DNA of 64,000 bases from Couchioplanes caeruleus (GTDB lineage Bacteria > Actinomycetota > Actinomycetes > Mycobacteriales > Micromonosporaceae). This document shows, one piece after another, positions 49,978-59,345 of the stretch (within the stretch, counting starts at the first letter, position 1; every line of letters starts with the position of its first letter). The notes beneath the pieces were generated by a model, which did not search any database, was not told the DNA's origin, and worked only from the letters and a program-made list of their open reading frames with translations. Made by a program: the position numbers and the translations under genes. Where the stretch lies: positions 8,140,501 to 8,204,500 of the forward strand of contig NZ_RJKL01000001.1 of the NCBI RefSeq assembly GCF_003751945.1, given 5' to 3'.

Positions 49978-52900
49978 TCGGCGCCGGTGTGACCGTGCTG
50001 CACGGGTTCCTCGCCCGCGACGGGGCCCTGGCGGTGTGGCTGGAGGGTGCCGGTCTGCCGGAGGCCGGGTCCACGGGGCGCGAGCGGGGCGCGCATCCCT
50101 TCGCGGTTCCCGCGGCCGGTGAGCCGCGGGCGGCGACCTTGCTGCTGCCCTCGACCTCCGCCGGGCCGCTGCCGTCGCCGCAGCTCGGGGCGGCGCCGCG
50201 GCGGGGGAGGCCACGGCTGAGGCCGTGGCGGGTGCCCGCGGTCGTCGTGCCGTTCGTGACCGCCGAGCTGGCGGACGAGCTGGACGCCCGCCCCGCGCCC
50301 TCCCTGACCTATCTCGCCGAGGTCTGTGGCTTCGCCGCCGACCTGGTCGCGCGCGGGCGCGTGCTGCCCGCGCTGCGGCCCGCCGGCGCGCGGGCCCGGG
50401 TCCTCTGGCGTCCCGTCCTGACCGGGCCGGACGCCGCACGGCAGGCGGAGCTGGTCGAGGCCATGCCCGCGGCCTGCCGCGCCGAGCGGACCCGCCCCGG
50501 CGCCGCCGACGGCCTGCCCGCCGCCGACGTGCTGCCCGCGGCCCTGGAACGCCTGGTCGACGGCCTGGTACGCACCCGGCTGGCCGAGTCCCGTGTCGCC
50601 CTGACCGGCGCGCCCTGGCTGGCGGCCCTCACCGCGGACGGCGATCCCGTCGTCGAGGCCCCGCCCCGGGAGCTCGAGGCCGTCGCCGACGCGCTCGACG
50701 GATGGCATGCCGAGGCGAGCAGCGGCGCCGCCGTCCGGGTCGTGTTCCGGCTCAGCGCCCTGGACGAGCCCGAGCCCGACGCGCCCGACGCCACCACCGT
50801 GCCCGACGCCACCACCGCACCCGACGCCACCACCGCGCCCGGCCCCCTCGGCAGCACCGGCGAGTGGCTGCTCGAATTCCTGCTCCAGCCGGTCGACGAG
50901 CCCAGCCTGCTCGTCCCCGCCGCCGACGTGTGGCGCGATGCCGTCGCCCCGCTGCGGCGGTGGACGCACCGGCCCCAGGACCGGCTGATCGCCGGGCTCG
51001 GACGGGCCGCGCGGCTGTGCGGGGAGCTCGACGCCGCGTTGCGCCTGGCCCGCCCCGCCGAGCTGGTCCTCGGCACCGAGGCCGCCCACCGGTTCCTCGG
51101 GCACGCCGCGCTGCTCGAGCAGGCCGGGTTCGGGGTGTTGCTGCCCGCCTGGTGGCGCGAGCCGCAGCGCCTCGGGCTGGCTCTCGAGGTACGCAGCCCG
51201 CCGGCCGCCGCGCCGGTGTTGCGCGACGAGGCCGCCGATCTCGCCACGATCGTCGGGTACGACTGGGGGCTGTCGCTCGGCGGCCGGATGCTCACCGAGA
51301 CCGAGCTCGCCGACCTGGCCCGGGTCAAGGTGCCCCTGGTCCGGATGCGGGGCCGCTGGGTCTACCTCGATCCCGAGCGGCTGCGCGCGGGGCTGGAGTT
51401 CCTGCGGCGCGGCGGGGGCACGATGACCGCCGGGGATGCCCTGCGCCTGGTGCGGCTGCTGCCGCCGGAGGAGGTGCCGCTGCCGGTCACCGAGGTGCGC
51501 GGCAGCGGGTGGGTCGCCGACCTGCTGGCCGGACGGCTCGGTGAGCGGCTCGAGCTGCTGGACCCGCCCCCGGGGCTGGACGCCGTGCTCCGGCCGTACC
51601 AGAGACGGGGTTTCTCGTGGCTGGCCTTCCTCGACGGCCTGGGCCTGGGCGCCTGCCTCGCCGACGACATGGGCCTGGGCAAGACCGTGCAGTTGCTGGC
51701 GTTGTTGCTGCACCGCGCCGACGGCCCGGCGTTGCTGATCTGCCCGTTGTCGGTGCTCGGCAACTGGCAGCGCGAGGCCGCCCGGTTCGCGCCGTCGCTG
51801 CGGGTCCGGGTGCTGCACGGCGCCGACCGGCCGGACCCGGCGCGCCTGGCCGACGGCGCGGACGTCGTGCTGACCACGTATGCGACCGCGACCCGCGACG
51901 CCGACGCGCTCGCCGCCGTGCAATGGGACCGGGTCGTGCTCGACGAGGCGCAGCACATCAAGAACAGCGCGGCCGGCGCGGCGAGGGCGGTGCGCCGGTT
52001 CCCGGCCCGGCACCGCGTCGCCCTGACCGGCACCCCGGTCGAGAACCGCCTCGCGGAGTTGTGGTCCATCCTCGACTTCCTCAACCCCGGCCTGCTGGGC
52101 GGCGCGCACACCTTCCGCAACCGCTACGCCGTGCCGATCGAACGGTACGCCGACGAGGACGCCGCCGCCCGGCTGCGCCACGCCACCCGGCCGTTCCTGT
52201 TGCGCCGCGTGAAGTCCGATCCCGCGGTCGTCGGCGACCTGCCCGACAAGCGCCACACCCGCCACCTGTGCGGCCTGACCGCCGAGCAGGCCACCCTCTA
52301 CCGCGCCGTGCTCGACGACATGCTGCTGCGGCTCAAGGAGACCGCCGAGACCCGCCGCAAGGGCCTCGTCCTGGCCGCGATGACCAAGCTCAAGCAGGTC
52401 TGCAACCATCCCGCCCATCTGCTCGGCGACGGCTCCCCGCTGCCGCGCCGCTCGGGCAAGCTGGAACGCCTGGAGGAGATCCTCGACGCCGCGCTCGGCG
52501 AGCGGGAGAGCGTGCTGTGCTTCACCCAGTTCGCCCGCTTCGGTGCGATGCTGACGCCGCATCTCGCCGCCCGCTTCGGCGTACCGGTGCGCTATCTGCA
52601 CGGCGGCACGCCGCGCGGCGCCCGCGACGAGATGGTGGCGGCGTTCCAGGCCGACGACCGGCCCGGGATCTTCGTCCTGTCGCTGAAGGCGGGTGGCACC
52701 GGCCTCAACCTCACCGCCGCCAACCACGTGGTGCACGTGGACCGGTGGTGGAACCCGGCGACGGAGGCGCAGGCCACCGACCGCGCCTTCCGCATCGGCC
52801 AGCACCGCGACGTGCGGGTGCACACCCTCGTCTGCCTCGGCACCCTGGAGGAACGCATCGACCGGCTCATCGCCGGCAAGGGCGTGCTCGCCGAGCGGGT

Positions 52901-52991
52901 GGTCGGCAACGGCGAGGGCTGGCTCACCACGCTCTCCACCGACGAGCTGCGCGACCTGGCCCGGCTGGACCCGGAGGCCGTCGGTGACTGA
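49974..52991 (+). CDS. SNF2-family DNA-dependent ATPase/helicase
   Basis: 1005 aa. A 540-residue N-terminal SNF2-associated region precedes the motor: LADDMGLGKTVQLLALL (Walker A, about residue 563), VVLDEAQHIKNS, ALTGTPVENRLAELWSIL, then motifs LSLKAGGTGLNLTAANHVVH and RWWNPATEAQATDRAFRIGQ. It belongs to the RapA-like/SNF2 family paired in actinobacteria with a SWIM protein. A PDATT repeat (three copies) occurs near residue 275. Probably remodels protein-DNA complexes. Next gene overlaps by 8 bases. Confidence 0.92.
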   Translation: MIGAGVTVLHGFLARDGALAVWLEGAGLPEAGSTGRERGAHPFAVPAAGEPRAATLLLPSTSAGPLPSPQLGAAPRRGRPRLRPWRVPAVVVPFVTAELADELDARPAPSLTYLAEVCGFAADLVARGRVLPALRPAGARARVLWRPVLTGPDAARQAELVEAMPAACRAERTRPGAADGLPAADVLPAALERLVDGLVRTRLAESRVALTGAPWLAALTADGDPVVEAPPRELEAVADALDGWHAEASSGAAVRVVFRLSALDEPEPDAPDATTVPDATTAPDATTAPGPLGSTGEWLLEFLLQPVDEPSLLVPAADVWRDAVAPLRRWTHRPQDRLIAGLGRAARLCGELDAALRLARPAELVLGTEAAHRFLGHAALLEQAGFGVLLPAWWREPQRLGLALEVRSPPAAAPVLRDEAADLATIVGYDWGLSLGGRMLTETELADLARVKVPLVRMRGRWVYLDPERLRAGLEFLRRGGGTMTAGDALRLVRLLPPEEVPLPVTEVRGSGWVADLLAGRLGERLELLDPPPGLDAVLRPYQRRGFSWLAFLDGLGLGACLADDMGLGKTVQLLALLLHRADGPALLICPLSVLGNWQREAARFAPSLRVRVLHGADRPDPARLADGADVVLTTYATATRDADALAAVQWDRVVLDEAQHIKNSAAGAARAVRRFPARHRVALTGTPVENRLAELWSILDFLNPGLLGGAHTFRNRYAVPIERYADEDAAARLRHATRPFLLRRVKSDPAVVGDLPDKRHTRHLCGLTAEQATLYRAVLDDMLLRLKETAETRRKGLVLAAMTKLKQVCNHPAHLLGDGSPLPRRSGKLERLEEILDAALGERESVLCFTQFARFGAMLTPHLAARFGVPVRYLHGGTPRGARDEMVAAFQADDRPGIFVLSLKAGGTGLNLTAANHVVHVDRWWNPATEAQATDRAFRIGQHRDVRVHTLVCLGTLEERIDRLIAGKGVLAERVVGNGEGWLTTLSTDELRDLARLDPEAVGD

Positions 52992-53736
52992 CCGGTATTC
53001 CGCGCCGTTCGTGGCGATGTTCGAGGCGCTGCGGATGGCGCCGACCTTCGCCCGCGGCCGCCGCGACGCCCGCGCCGGGCACGTCCGGAGCCTCACGATC
53101 TCCAGCAGCCTGGTCGTCGCCCAGGTCCGCGGCCCCGACGACACCCATCCCTTCCGCGCGCGCATCGCGGTCCGGGCCTTCGGCGCGGCGCAATGGGCGC
53201 GCGTCGAGGACGACCTGGCCGCGCAGGCCCGCTACGTCGCCGACCTGCTCGCGGGCCGCATGCCGGACGACATCGACGACGTCTTCTCCGGCGCCGGCCT
53301 GACGCTGCTGCCGCTGTCGCTCGACGAGGTCGCGATGGACTGCACCTGCGAGCGGTGGCCGATGCCGTGCGCCCATCTCGCCGCGACCTGTTACGCCCTC
53401 GCCGCGTCGTTCGAGACCGACCCCTTCGGGGTCTTCGCCTGGCGCGGCCGGGGCCGCGACGAGCTGCTGGTCCGGCTCAGCCAGTTGCGCGGCACGTCGG
53501 TGCACGAGGCGGACGCTGCCGTCGTGCCCCCCGGGGACGGGACCGCGGGTCTCGGTGACCTGGCGGACTTCTGGGGCACGGGTACGCCGAGCGCACCCGC
53601 ACCGTCCCCGCCGGCGACGCGCCCCGACCTGCTGCTCGACCAGCTCGATCCGCCGGGGTTGCACTACGGCGGGCTGCCCCTCGCGGAGCTGCTGCGGCCG
53701 GCCTACCTCGCGCTCCCTCCGGAGGAGCCGCCGTGA
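52984..53736 (+). CDS. SWIM zinc-finger protein, partner of SNF2 helicase
   Basis: 250 aa from GTG 52984, overlapping the helicase end by 8 bases. The SWIM finger is CTCERWPMPCAHLAA (CxCx7CxH, about residues 119-130), preceded by DVFSGAGLTLLPLSLDE and followed by GVFAWRGRGRDELLVRLSQ. SWIM domains bind DNA or protein. The invariable neighbourhood with SNF2 in actinobacteria makes it a cofactor of the ATPase. Confidence 0.9.
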   Translation: MTDRYSAPFVAMFEALRMAPTFARGRRDARAGHVRSLTISSSLVVAQVRGPDDTHPFRARIAVRAFGAAQWARVEDDLAAQARYVADLLAGRMPDDIDDVFSGAGLTLLPLSLDEVAMDCTCERWPMPCAHLAATCYALAASFETDPFGVFAWRGRGRDELLVRLSQLRGTSVHEADAAVVPPGDGTAGLGDLADFWGTGTPSAPAPSPPATRPDLLLDQLDPPGLHYGGLPLAELLRPAYLALPPEEPP

Positions 53737-53808
53737 TCCGGGCCTCTGAGGCCGGCGGGGTATCGTCGCTGCGGTGTTCAGTTGTCCGGTCCGCGAGGGG
53801 ATGACCAG

Positions 53809-55255
53809 GTGAGGGGCCCGCTCCTGCCGGGTGACCCGCGGCGGCTCGGCGGATACCGCCTGGAAGGCCGCCTCGGCCAGGGCGGCATGGGCACCGTCTA
53901 CCTCGGCTACGGCCCCGACGGCCGCCCGGTGGCGATCAAGGTCATCAAGCCCGAGTATGCCTACGAGGAGCAGTTCCGCGCCCGCTTCCGCAGCGAGGTC
54001 ACCCGGGCCCGGCAGGTGCCTCCGTTCTGCACCGCCGAGGTGCTCGACGCCGACGCCGACCACGAGACGCCGTACCTGGTCGTCGAGTACGTCGACGGCC
54101 CGAGCCTGGCCGAGATCGTCGCGCAGCAGGGGCCGTTGAGCAGCGGCAACCTCTACAGCGTCGCGGTCGGCGTGGCCACCGTGCTGGCCGCGATCCACGG
54201 CGCCGGACCTGAGCGGCCTTCCTGCGTCGTTGCGCGACCTCGTCGCGATGACCCTGGAGAAGGACCCCGGCCGCCGGCCGTCGGCGGCCGACCTTCTCGA
54301 CCGGCTGCTCGCCGCCGGTGGACAGGCCGCCGCGGGCGCCGGGGGTGGACAGGCCGCGGCGGGCGCCGGGGGTGGACAGGCCGCCGCGGGCGCCGCCGGT
54401 CTGTCGGGCCTGCCGGAGCTGCGACGCGTGGCGCAGGTTGTACAGCGCTCCGGCCCGAGCCGTGAGCAGGTCACGGACGGCCGCGGCACCGGGGTGACCC
54501 CGCGGCGCTGGCGGCGGTTGGCGCCCGCCCTGGCCGCCGCGGCGATCGGCGGCATCGCGCTCGCCGGCTTGCTGACGTTCGGGCCCAGCCGGGAGCTGGT
54601 GCTGGGCCGGGACGCCGACGCCGGATCGCCGGGCGCACCGGCGACGGCCGCATCGACGCCGGCGACCGCGCTCCCGCCGACCGGTAGCGCCTCGCCCGCC
54701 GACCGCCCGGCCAACGGACGTGCGGAGCCGGACCGGGAGGCACCGGCCGGCGCACCGGCCGTCACCCGGACCGAGCCATCCGTCCCTTCCGCGTCGCCGG
54801 CGGTCCGGCCGTGCCGCAACTCCGACGTCCGCGTGTCGGTCGCGGCGCAGAACGACAATGCGGCCGAGACGAGTACGCGGAAAGCGATCGTCTCGGTGGT
54901 CAACGAGTCGGCCACCGCCTGCCGGGTCGACGGCCGGGTCACCATCCAGCTCTACGACGCCGCCGACGAGGCGGTGCCGGTGCCGACCCAAGGCGTCGAC
55001 CAGCCGGGCCCGGCCGCCGAGATCGTCCTGCGGCCGGGCAACGCCGCCTTCCAGGGCATCAAGTGGCAGGCGTGCGACCTCGCCGCCGCGGACTGCCCCG
55101 CCGGCAACACGCTGCGCGGCAGCCTCGGCACGTCGTCCCCGGGCGTGGTGGCCGTCCTGGAGGGCTTCTCCTCACCGCAGGGTCACCACATCACCATGCG
55201 TACGCTGCAGCTCGGCACCCTGCAACCCGCCACCGACGGCACCGTGGCGTGGTGA
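53809..55255 (+). pseudogene. Membrane Ser/Thr kinase with its catalytic core deleted
   Basis: N-terminal half from GTG 53809: RLGGYRLEGRLGQGGMGTVYLG, VAIKVIKPEY and LAAIHGAG, the end of the N-lobe and helix E. The next kinase sequence, in a different frame, is PDLSGLPASLRDLVAMTLEKDPG, the end of the C-lobe. The HRDLKP loop, DFG and APE (about 110 residues) are missing, and the join near 54208 is out of frame. After it come a repeat linker, one membrane helix (ALAAAAIGGIALAGLLTF) and a DUF4232-like domain (RVSVAAQNDNA, VSVVNESATACRVDGRVTI). Not an active kinase; the DUF4232 part might still be made from a start near 54230. Confidence 0.85.
54317..54397. repeat. 27-bp tandem repeat in the kinase linker
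   Basis: Three head-to-tail 27-bp units starting GGTGGACAGGCCGC at 54317, 54344 and 54371, differing by one to three bases. They encode Gly-Gly-Gln-Ala-Ala-Ala-Gly-Ala-Gly in the juxtamembrane linker of the decayed kinase. Confidence 0.9.
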
Positions 55256-55298
55256 GCGTCGGCGCCACGGTCGCCGCCGGTCGCTCCCCCGCCTCGGC

Positions 55299-57806
55299 CT
55301 ACCGTTTCCAGAAGGCCTTGCGCCCCGGGCGGGCCGGGGCGAAGCCGTCCAGGACCTGCCGGGCATAGGCCCAGTCCGCGGTCAGGTCGCCGGGCGCACG
55401 GAGCCGTTCGACCAGCTCGCGCAGTGCGGCGACCTCGGGCCCGGTCACGCCCTCGAGCACGGCGGCGAGCCGGCTGCCCAGGTCGGCGAGCAGGTCACGC
55501 CGCTGCGCCGCGGGCCGGTCGTCCGCCTCGCGCAACCGTGCCGCCTCGACCGCGACGATCGAGGCCAGGCTCTCGAGCGTCACTCCCGAGGCGCCCGCCG
55601 TCCTTGCGCCGCCGCGCGCCATGACCGCCGACGGCATGGCCGCGAACGGCTGCGGTCCGCGCACCGATCCCCGGGCCGGCGCGAACCGCGGAGCGCCGGG
55701 CGCCGCGGTCGGCGCGGGGACTCCGGGTGCGGGCGGGGGCGGCGGCAGAGGGGGCGCGGGGGTGCCGGGCGCTTGCGGCACGGGGTAGGCGGGCGGTGCG
55801 GGCGGGACGGGGGGAAAACCGCCGGGCGGAGGTCCGCTGGGAGCGGCCGCCGCGAACGGCATCGGTGCCGCAGCCCCGGCGATCAGGAACGGCTGCGAGA
55901 CCGTCTGGTCGGCCATCTCCCAACCGGACGGCGTCTCCACCGGCTGGGTGACCCGTCGCCGCTCGCCGCCCTCGTGCACCACCCGGCTGTCCACCGCGAC
56001 GAACGCCGTGAACCGGCACAGCACGCCGTACCGCAGCGACGTCGCGACGATCTCCTTCTCCAGGCCGTTCTCACCGGCGGCGTAGCGGTCCTCCAGCTCC
56101 CGAAGCCGGGCGCGCGCCCACTGCGCGGTGACCGCCGGCTCCTCGCGGAGCTCGGCCGGCACCTGGACGGCGAAGCCCTTGTCGTCGCGGGTGCGGCCGT
56201 GCACCGTCACCGACGCCGGAGCGGTTCCCGTGTACCGGCCGAAGAGGACCAGCGGCACCCCCGGGAAGATCGACTGAGGGCGGACCGGGTCGACGCCGGT
56301 CACGGTGACGTCGGTGACCAGCGGCGCGCCGATCCGGCGGTGGATCCGCTCCATCGCCTCGTCCAGCCGGTCCTCGCTCTCCACCAGTTCGCAGCGCCCG
56401 GCCCCGAGGGTGGCGAGGCGGCCGAGGAAGCCCGCGTTCACCGCCCGGTCGATGCCGACGGTGTGGATCCGGATCCTGCCGACGAGCGCGCCGACCTCGG
56501 CGAGGATCTGGTCCTCGTTGCCCACCTGGCCGTCGGTGACCAGCACCAGCACCCGGTCGCGCCCGCCGGTTGCGGACTGGTCGTGTCCGGCCGTCGGGGT
56601 CGGGGGCAGGTCGCTTCCCGCCGGGGCGGAGAGCAGAGTCAGGCCTTCGCGCAGCGGCGCGAGGAGTTCCGTGCCGCCGCGGGCGTCGGCGCGGGCGAGG
56701 TGCTCGACCGCGCGGAAGCGGTGCCGGTCGGTCGCCTCCGCCAGGCCGTCGCCGAGGTCCTGCGGGTGGTCGATCTGGTGGTCGAAGGTCAGGACCGCGA
56801 ACCGGTCGGCGGCGGTGAGCGTATCCACCACCCGGGCGGCGGCGCGGCGGGCGGCGACCATCTTCCAGCCGCGCATGCTGCCCGAGCGGTCGAGCAGCAG
56901 GACGACGTCCTTGGGCCGGGCGGGGGCGTCCGCGTCGGCCGGGGGCAGGACCACGAGCTGGTACGTGCCGCCAGGCTCGTCCGCCTCCGGGTCCGGCACG
57001 CACACCGCCCCGGAGCCGTCCCCCGCGTACGGCAGCCGCAGGACGAAGTCGCGGTCCGCCCGCTCGCCGGGGGCGATCTCGATCCGGGTGCCGGCCGTGG
57101 TGACCGTGTGCAGGCTGGACCGCACCTCGCTCAGGGGCAACCCGGCGGTGTCGATGTCGACGCCGATCGACAGCCGTAGCGGGTTGGGGAAGCCGGGCAG
57201 CAGCACCGGGGGAGTGATCCGGGAGGCGTCCGGCACGGCGTCGGTGTCGCGTGCCTGGCCGTCGCCGACCGGCGTGCCGGGCAGGGGGACGCCGGGCACG
57301 TACCGGGGTGCGACCACGAGCGGGAACCGGAACGTCGCCGCGCCGTCCTCCCACGGCAGCGGGCCGACCAGCGTGAGTTCGACGGCGACGCGTTCGCCGG
57401 GCACGATGTTGCCGACCCGCATGGTGAAGACGTCGGGACGTTCCTCCTCGGCGATGGAAGCCCGCTGACCGGCCTCGACGGCCCGGTCGTACGCCTCCCG
57501 CGCCGCGCCGCGCTCCTGCAGCTCGGCCTCGACGGTCCGCCCGTCGGCCGTCATCGTCATGCCCGTGACGGCGGCGCGGTCGGGCAGCGGGAAGACGTAC
57601 GTGGCCTCCAGCGCGGTGTCGTAGGCGTTGACGAACTCGGTGGTGACGGTCGTCCGGGCGACGAGCCCGCTGATCCGGGTCTGGACGTCGAGCCGGTCCA
57701 ACGGGAGGTTGCCCCGGTCGGTGCGCAGGGTGCCGAGGCCCGCGCCGGGCAGGACGCGGATGCGGCCGAGCTCCGCCGGCTCCATCGGCGTGACGGACAG
57801 GGTCAT
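55299..57806 (-). CDS. VIT and von Willebrand A domain protein
   Basis: 835 aa. Residues about 35-170 are a VIT domain (RISGLVARTTVTTEFVNAYD, EATYVFPLPDRAAVTGM, EAYDRAVEAGQRASIAEEER). A vWA domain follows, with a perfect MIDAS start VVLLLDRSGSMRGWKM at about residue 305 and VLVTDGQVGNED. The C-terminus is a Pro/Ala-rich linker and a helical tail ending in ARPGRKAFWKR. No signal peptide, so a cytosolic or surface-associated scaffold. Its ATG overlaps the MerR stop, and both are under the inverted repeat at 58576. Confidence 0.92.
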   Translation of the reverse strand: MTLSVTPMEPAELGRIRVLPGAGLGTLRTDRGNLPLDRLDVQTRISGLVARTTVTTEFVNAYDTALEATYVFPLPDRAAVTGMTMTADGRTVEAELQERGAAREAYDRAVEAGQRASIAEEERPDVFTMRVGNIVPGERVAVELTLVGPLPWEDGAATFRFPLVVAPRYVPGVPLPGTPVGDGQARDTDAVPDASRITPPVLLPGFPNPLRLSIGVDIDTAGLPLSEVRSSLHTVTTAGTRIEIAPGERADRDFVLRLPYAGDGSGAVCVPDPEADEPGGTYQLVVLPPADADAPARPKDVVLLLDRSGSMRGWKMVAARRAAARVVDTLTAADRFAVLTFDHQIDHPQDLGDGLAEATDRHRFRAVEHLARADARGGTELLAPLREGLTLLSAPAGSDLPPTPTAGHDQSATGGRDRVLVLVTDGQVGNEDQILAEVGALVGRIRIHTVGIDRAVNAGFLGRLATLGAGRCELVESEDRLDEAMERIHRRIGAPLVTDVTVTGVDPVRPQSIFPGVPLVLFGRYTGTAPASVTVHGRTRDDKGFAVQVPAELREEPAVTAQWARARLRELEDRYAAGENGLEKEIVATSLRYGVLCRFTAFVAVDSRVVHEGGERRRVTQPVETPSGWEMADQTVSQPFLIAGAAAPMPFAAAAPSGPPPGGFPPVPPAPPAYPVPQAPGTPAPPLPPPPPAPGVPAPTAAPGAPRFAPARGSVRGPQPFAAMPSAVMARGGARTAGASGVTLESLASIVAVEAARLREADDRPAAQRRDLLADLGSRLAAVLEGVTGPEVAALRELVERLRAPGDLTADWAYARQVLDGFAPARPGRKAFWKR

Positions 57807-58555
57807 GACGGGCTCCCATCATCGGTGTGCTGCTCATCGGGGGTGCGCGGGCAGGTTGCCTTGTGTAGTCCGGCGGAGGTGTGCGGGCCGGCGTCGAGCA
57901 GGCCGCGGGTGGCGAGCAGGTCCAGCAGGGGCGCGGCGGCTGCGGCGATCGCGGCGTGATCGGCGCTGTGGGGGCGTGCCGGAAGAATCAGGATGGCGCC
58001 GCCGCCCAGCGCGACGCCGCCGACCTCGCGGACCGGAACGGGGGCCGGGAACGGCGGAGCCGGCGGAGCCGGCGGAGCCGCGAAAGCTGGGGGAGCCGCG
58101 GGAATCGGAGGAGTCGCGAAAGCTGGGGGAGCCGCAGGGGCTGGGGGAGCCGCAGAGGCCGGGAAGGCGGGGGCGGTGGGGGGAGCCGCGGGAGCCGGCG
58201 GTGCCGCCCAGAAGCGGGGGCGGGCCGGCTCGGGTGGCGGGAGCGGGGCCGAGGGGACGACCGGCAGCCGCGCCAGGGTGGCGAGCTCGGCGTCGGTCGC
58301 GCCGGCGAGCTCCGCCTGGATGGCTGCCAGCGAGTGACCCTGAGCCTGGCGGCGCTTGACCGCGACCAGTTGCAGCAGGTGTCGTGGCCCGTAGAGGGCG
58401 GTGCGGCCCCGCATGCCGGACGGGCGGTCGACCAGTCCCGTCGTCGTGTACCACCGGATGGCGCGCCGGTCGGGCACGTCGCGGACCCGGCCGTTGGGGG
58501 CGCCGGGATACTCCGCCGCGAGTGCCCGGCGTACCTGTTCGACGAGCTCGTCCAT
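57803..58555 (-). CDS. MerR-family transcriptional regulator with long P/A-rich middle
   Basis: 250 aa from ATG 58555; a second ATG at 58573 would extend into the operator and is less likely. The winged-helix start RVRDVPDRRAIRWYTTTGLVDR, RGRTALYGPRHLLQLVAVKR and AQGHSLAAIQAELAGA are clear MerR. Residues about 105-180 are low-complexity Pro/Ala repeats, and the C-terminal 70 residues (GGVALGGGAILILPARPHSA, AAAPLLDLLATRGLLDAGP) are an unknown effector domain. It is the upstream member of the MerR-VIT pair, joined by a 4-base overlap. Confidence 0.9.
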   Translation of the reverse strand: MDELVEQVRRALAAEYPGAPNGRVRDVPDRRAIRWYTTTGLVDRPSGMRGRTALYGPRHLLQLVAVKRRQAQGHSLAAIQAELAGATDAELATLARLPVVPSAPLPPPEPARPRFWAAPPAPAAPPTAPAFPASAAPPAPAAPPAFATPPIPAAPPAFAAPPAPPAPPFPAPVPVREVGGVALGGGAILILPARPHSADHAAIAAAAAPLLDLLATRGLLDAGPHTSAGLHKATCPRTPDEQHTDDGSPS

Positions 58556-58575
58556 CGTCCACACGCCGACCATCC

Positions 58576-58600
58576 TGACACTGTCATCGTGACAGTGTCA
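58576..58600. promoter_or_regulatory. MerR operator candidate: 11-3-11 inverted repeat
   Basis: TGACACTGTCA, then TCG, then TGACAGTGTCA: a perfect inverted repeat in which each arm is itself TGACA-N-TGTCA. It lies directly upstream of merR and 38 bases upstream of the divergent cyclase gene, so it can control both. Symmetry and position are seen; binding by this MerR is inferred. Confidence 0.8.
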
Positions 58601-58637
58601 ATGTGCGACCCGGGCCGACGACCGGCAGACTGGCGGG

Positions 58638-59345
58638 ATGCGGCTCGATCTGGTCAACCTGTCGCACGTCGCCGATCCCGCGACGACCTGCCTCTATCCC
58701 GGCGATCCCGCCTTCGAGCTGGAGATCGTCGCGACCATCGCCGAGGACGGCTTCCGCCTGCACCGCCTGCGGCAGGGCGAGCACACCGGCACCCACTGGA
58801 GCGCGCCCGGGCACTTCACCGACGGCGCCGCGCTCGCCGACGACCTCGACGTGCAGGACCTCTGCCGGCCCGCGGTCAAGATCGACGTCCGCGAGCGGTG
58901 CGCCGCCGACCCGGACTACGCGCTGTCGCAGGCCGACCTGCTCGCCTGGGAACGTGCCCACGGCCCGATCCCGCCCGAGTCGATCGTCGTGCTCTGGACC
59001 GGCTGGGACGCGAAATGGGGAACGGACGCCTACTACGGCTACGACCGCGACGGCGTCATGCACCAGCCCGGCTTCGGCGTGGACGCGGTGCGGTGGCTGA
59101 TCGGCACCGGGCGCCTCGGCCGGCGCGGCGGCACCGGCACCGACACCTTCGGGCCCGACCCCGGCGCCGATCCGACGTACGCGGTCTCCCGGCTGGTCCA
59201 CCGAGAGCACCGCCTCAGCGTCGAGGTCCTGGCCAACCTGGCCGCCCTGCCCGCGACCGGAGCGTCCCTGCTCTGTGGCGGCCAGATCGTCCGGGGCGGC
59301 GCGGGCTCGCCCGCACTGATCTACGGCGTCCTACCGCCCGGCTGA
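58638..59345 (+). CDS. Cyclase-family (kynurenine formamidase-like) metal hydrolase
   Basis: 235 aa. LVNLSHVADPATTCLYPGDP, LRQGEHTGTHWSAPGHF, DLDVQDLCRPAVKIDV and GFGVDAVRWLIG belong to the cyclase/KynB-like superfamily. The usual metal motif is HxGTHxDxPxH; here it is HTGTHWSAPGH with Ser where Asp is standard, so metal binding may be altered. Role could be formamide or isatin-type hydrolysis. Its 3' end runs 25 bases into the convergent protease gene. Confidence 0.85.
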   Translation: MRLDLVNLSHVADPATTCLYPGDPAFELEIVATIAEDGFRLHRLRQGEHTGTHWSAPGHFTDGAALADDLDVQDLCRPAVKIDVRERCAADPDYALSQADLLAWERAHGPIPPESIVVLWTGWDAKWGTDAYYGYDRDGVMHQPGFGVDAVRWLIGTGRLGRRGGTGTDTFGPDPGADPTYAVSRLVHREHRLSVEVLANLAALPATGASLLCGGQIVRGGAGSPALIYGVLPPG

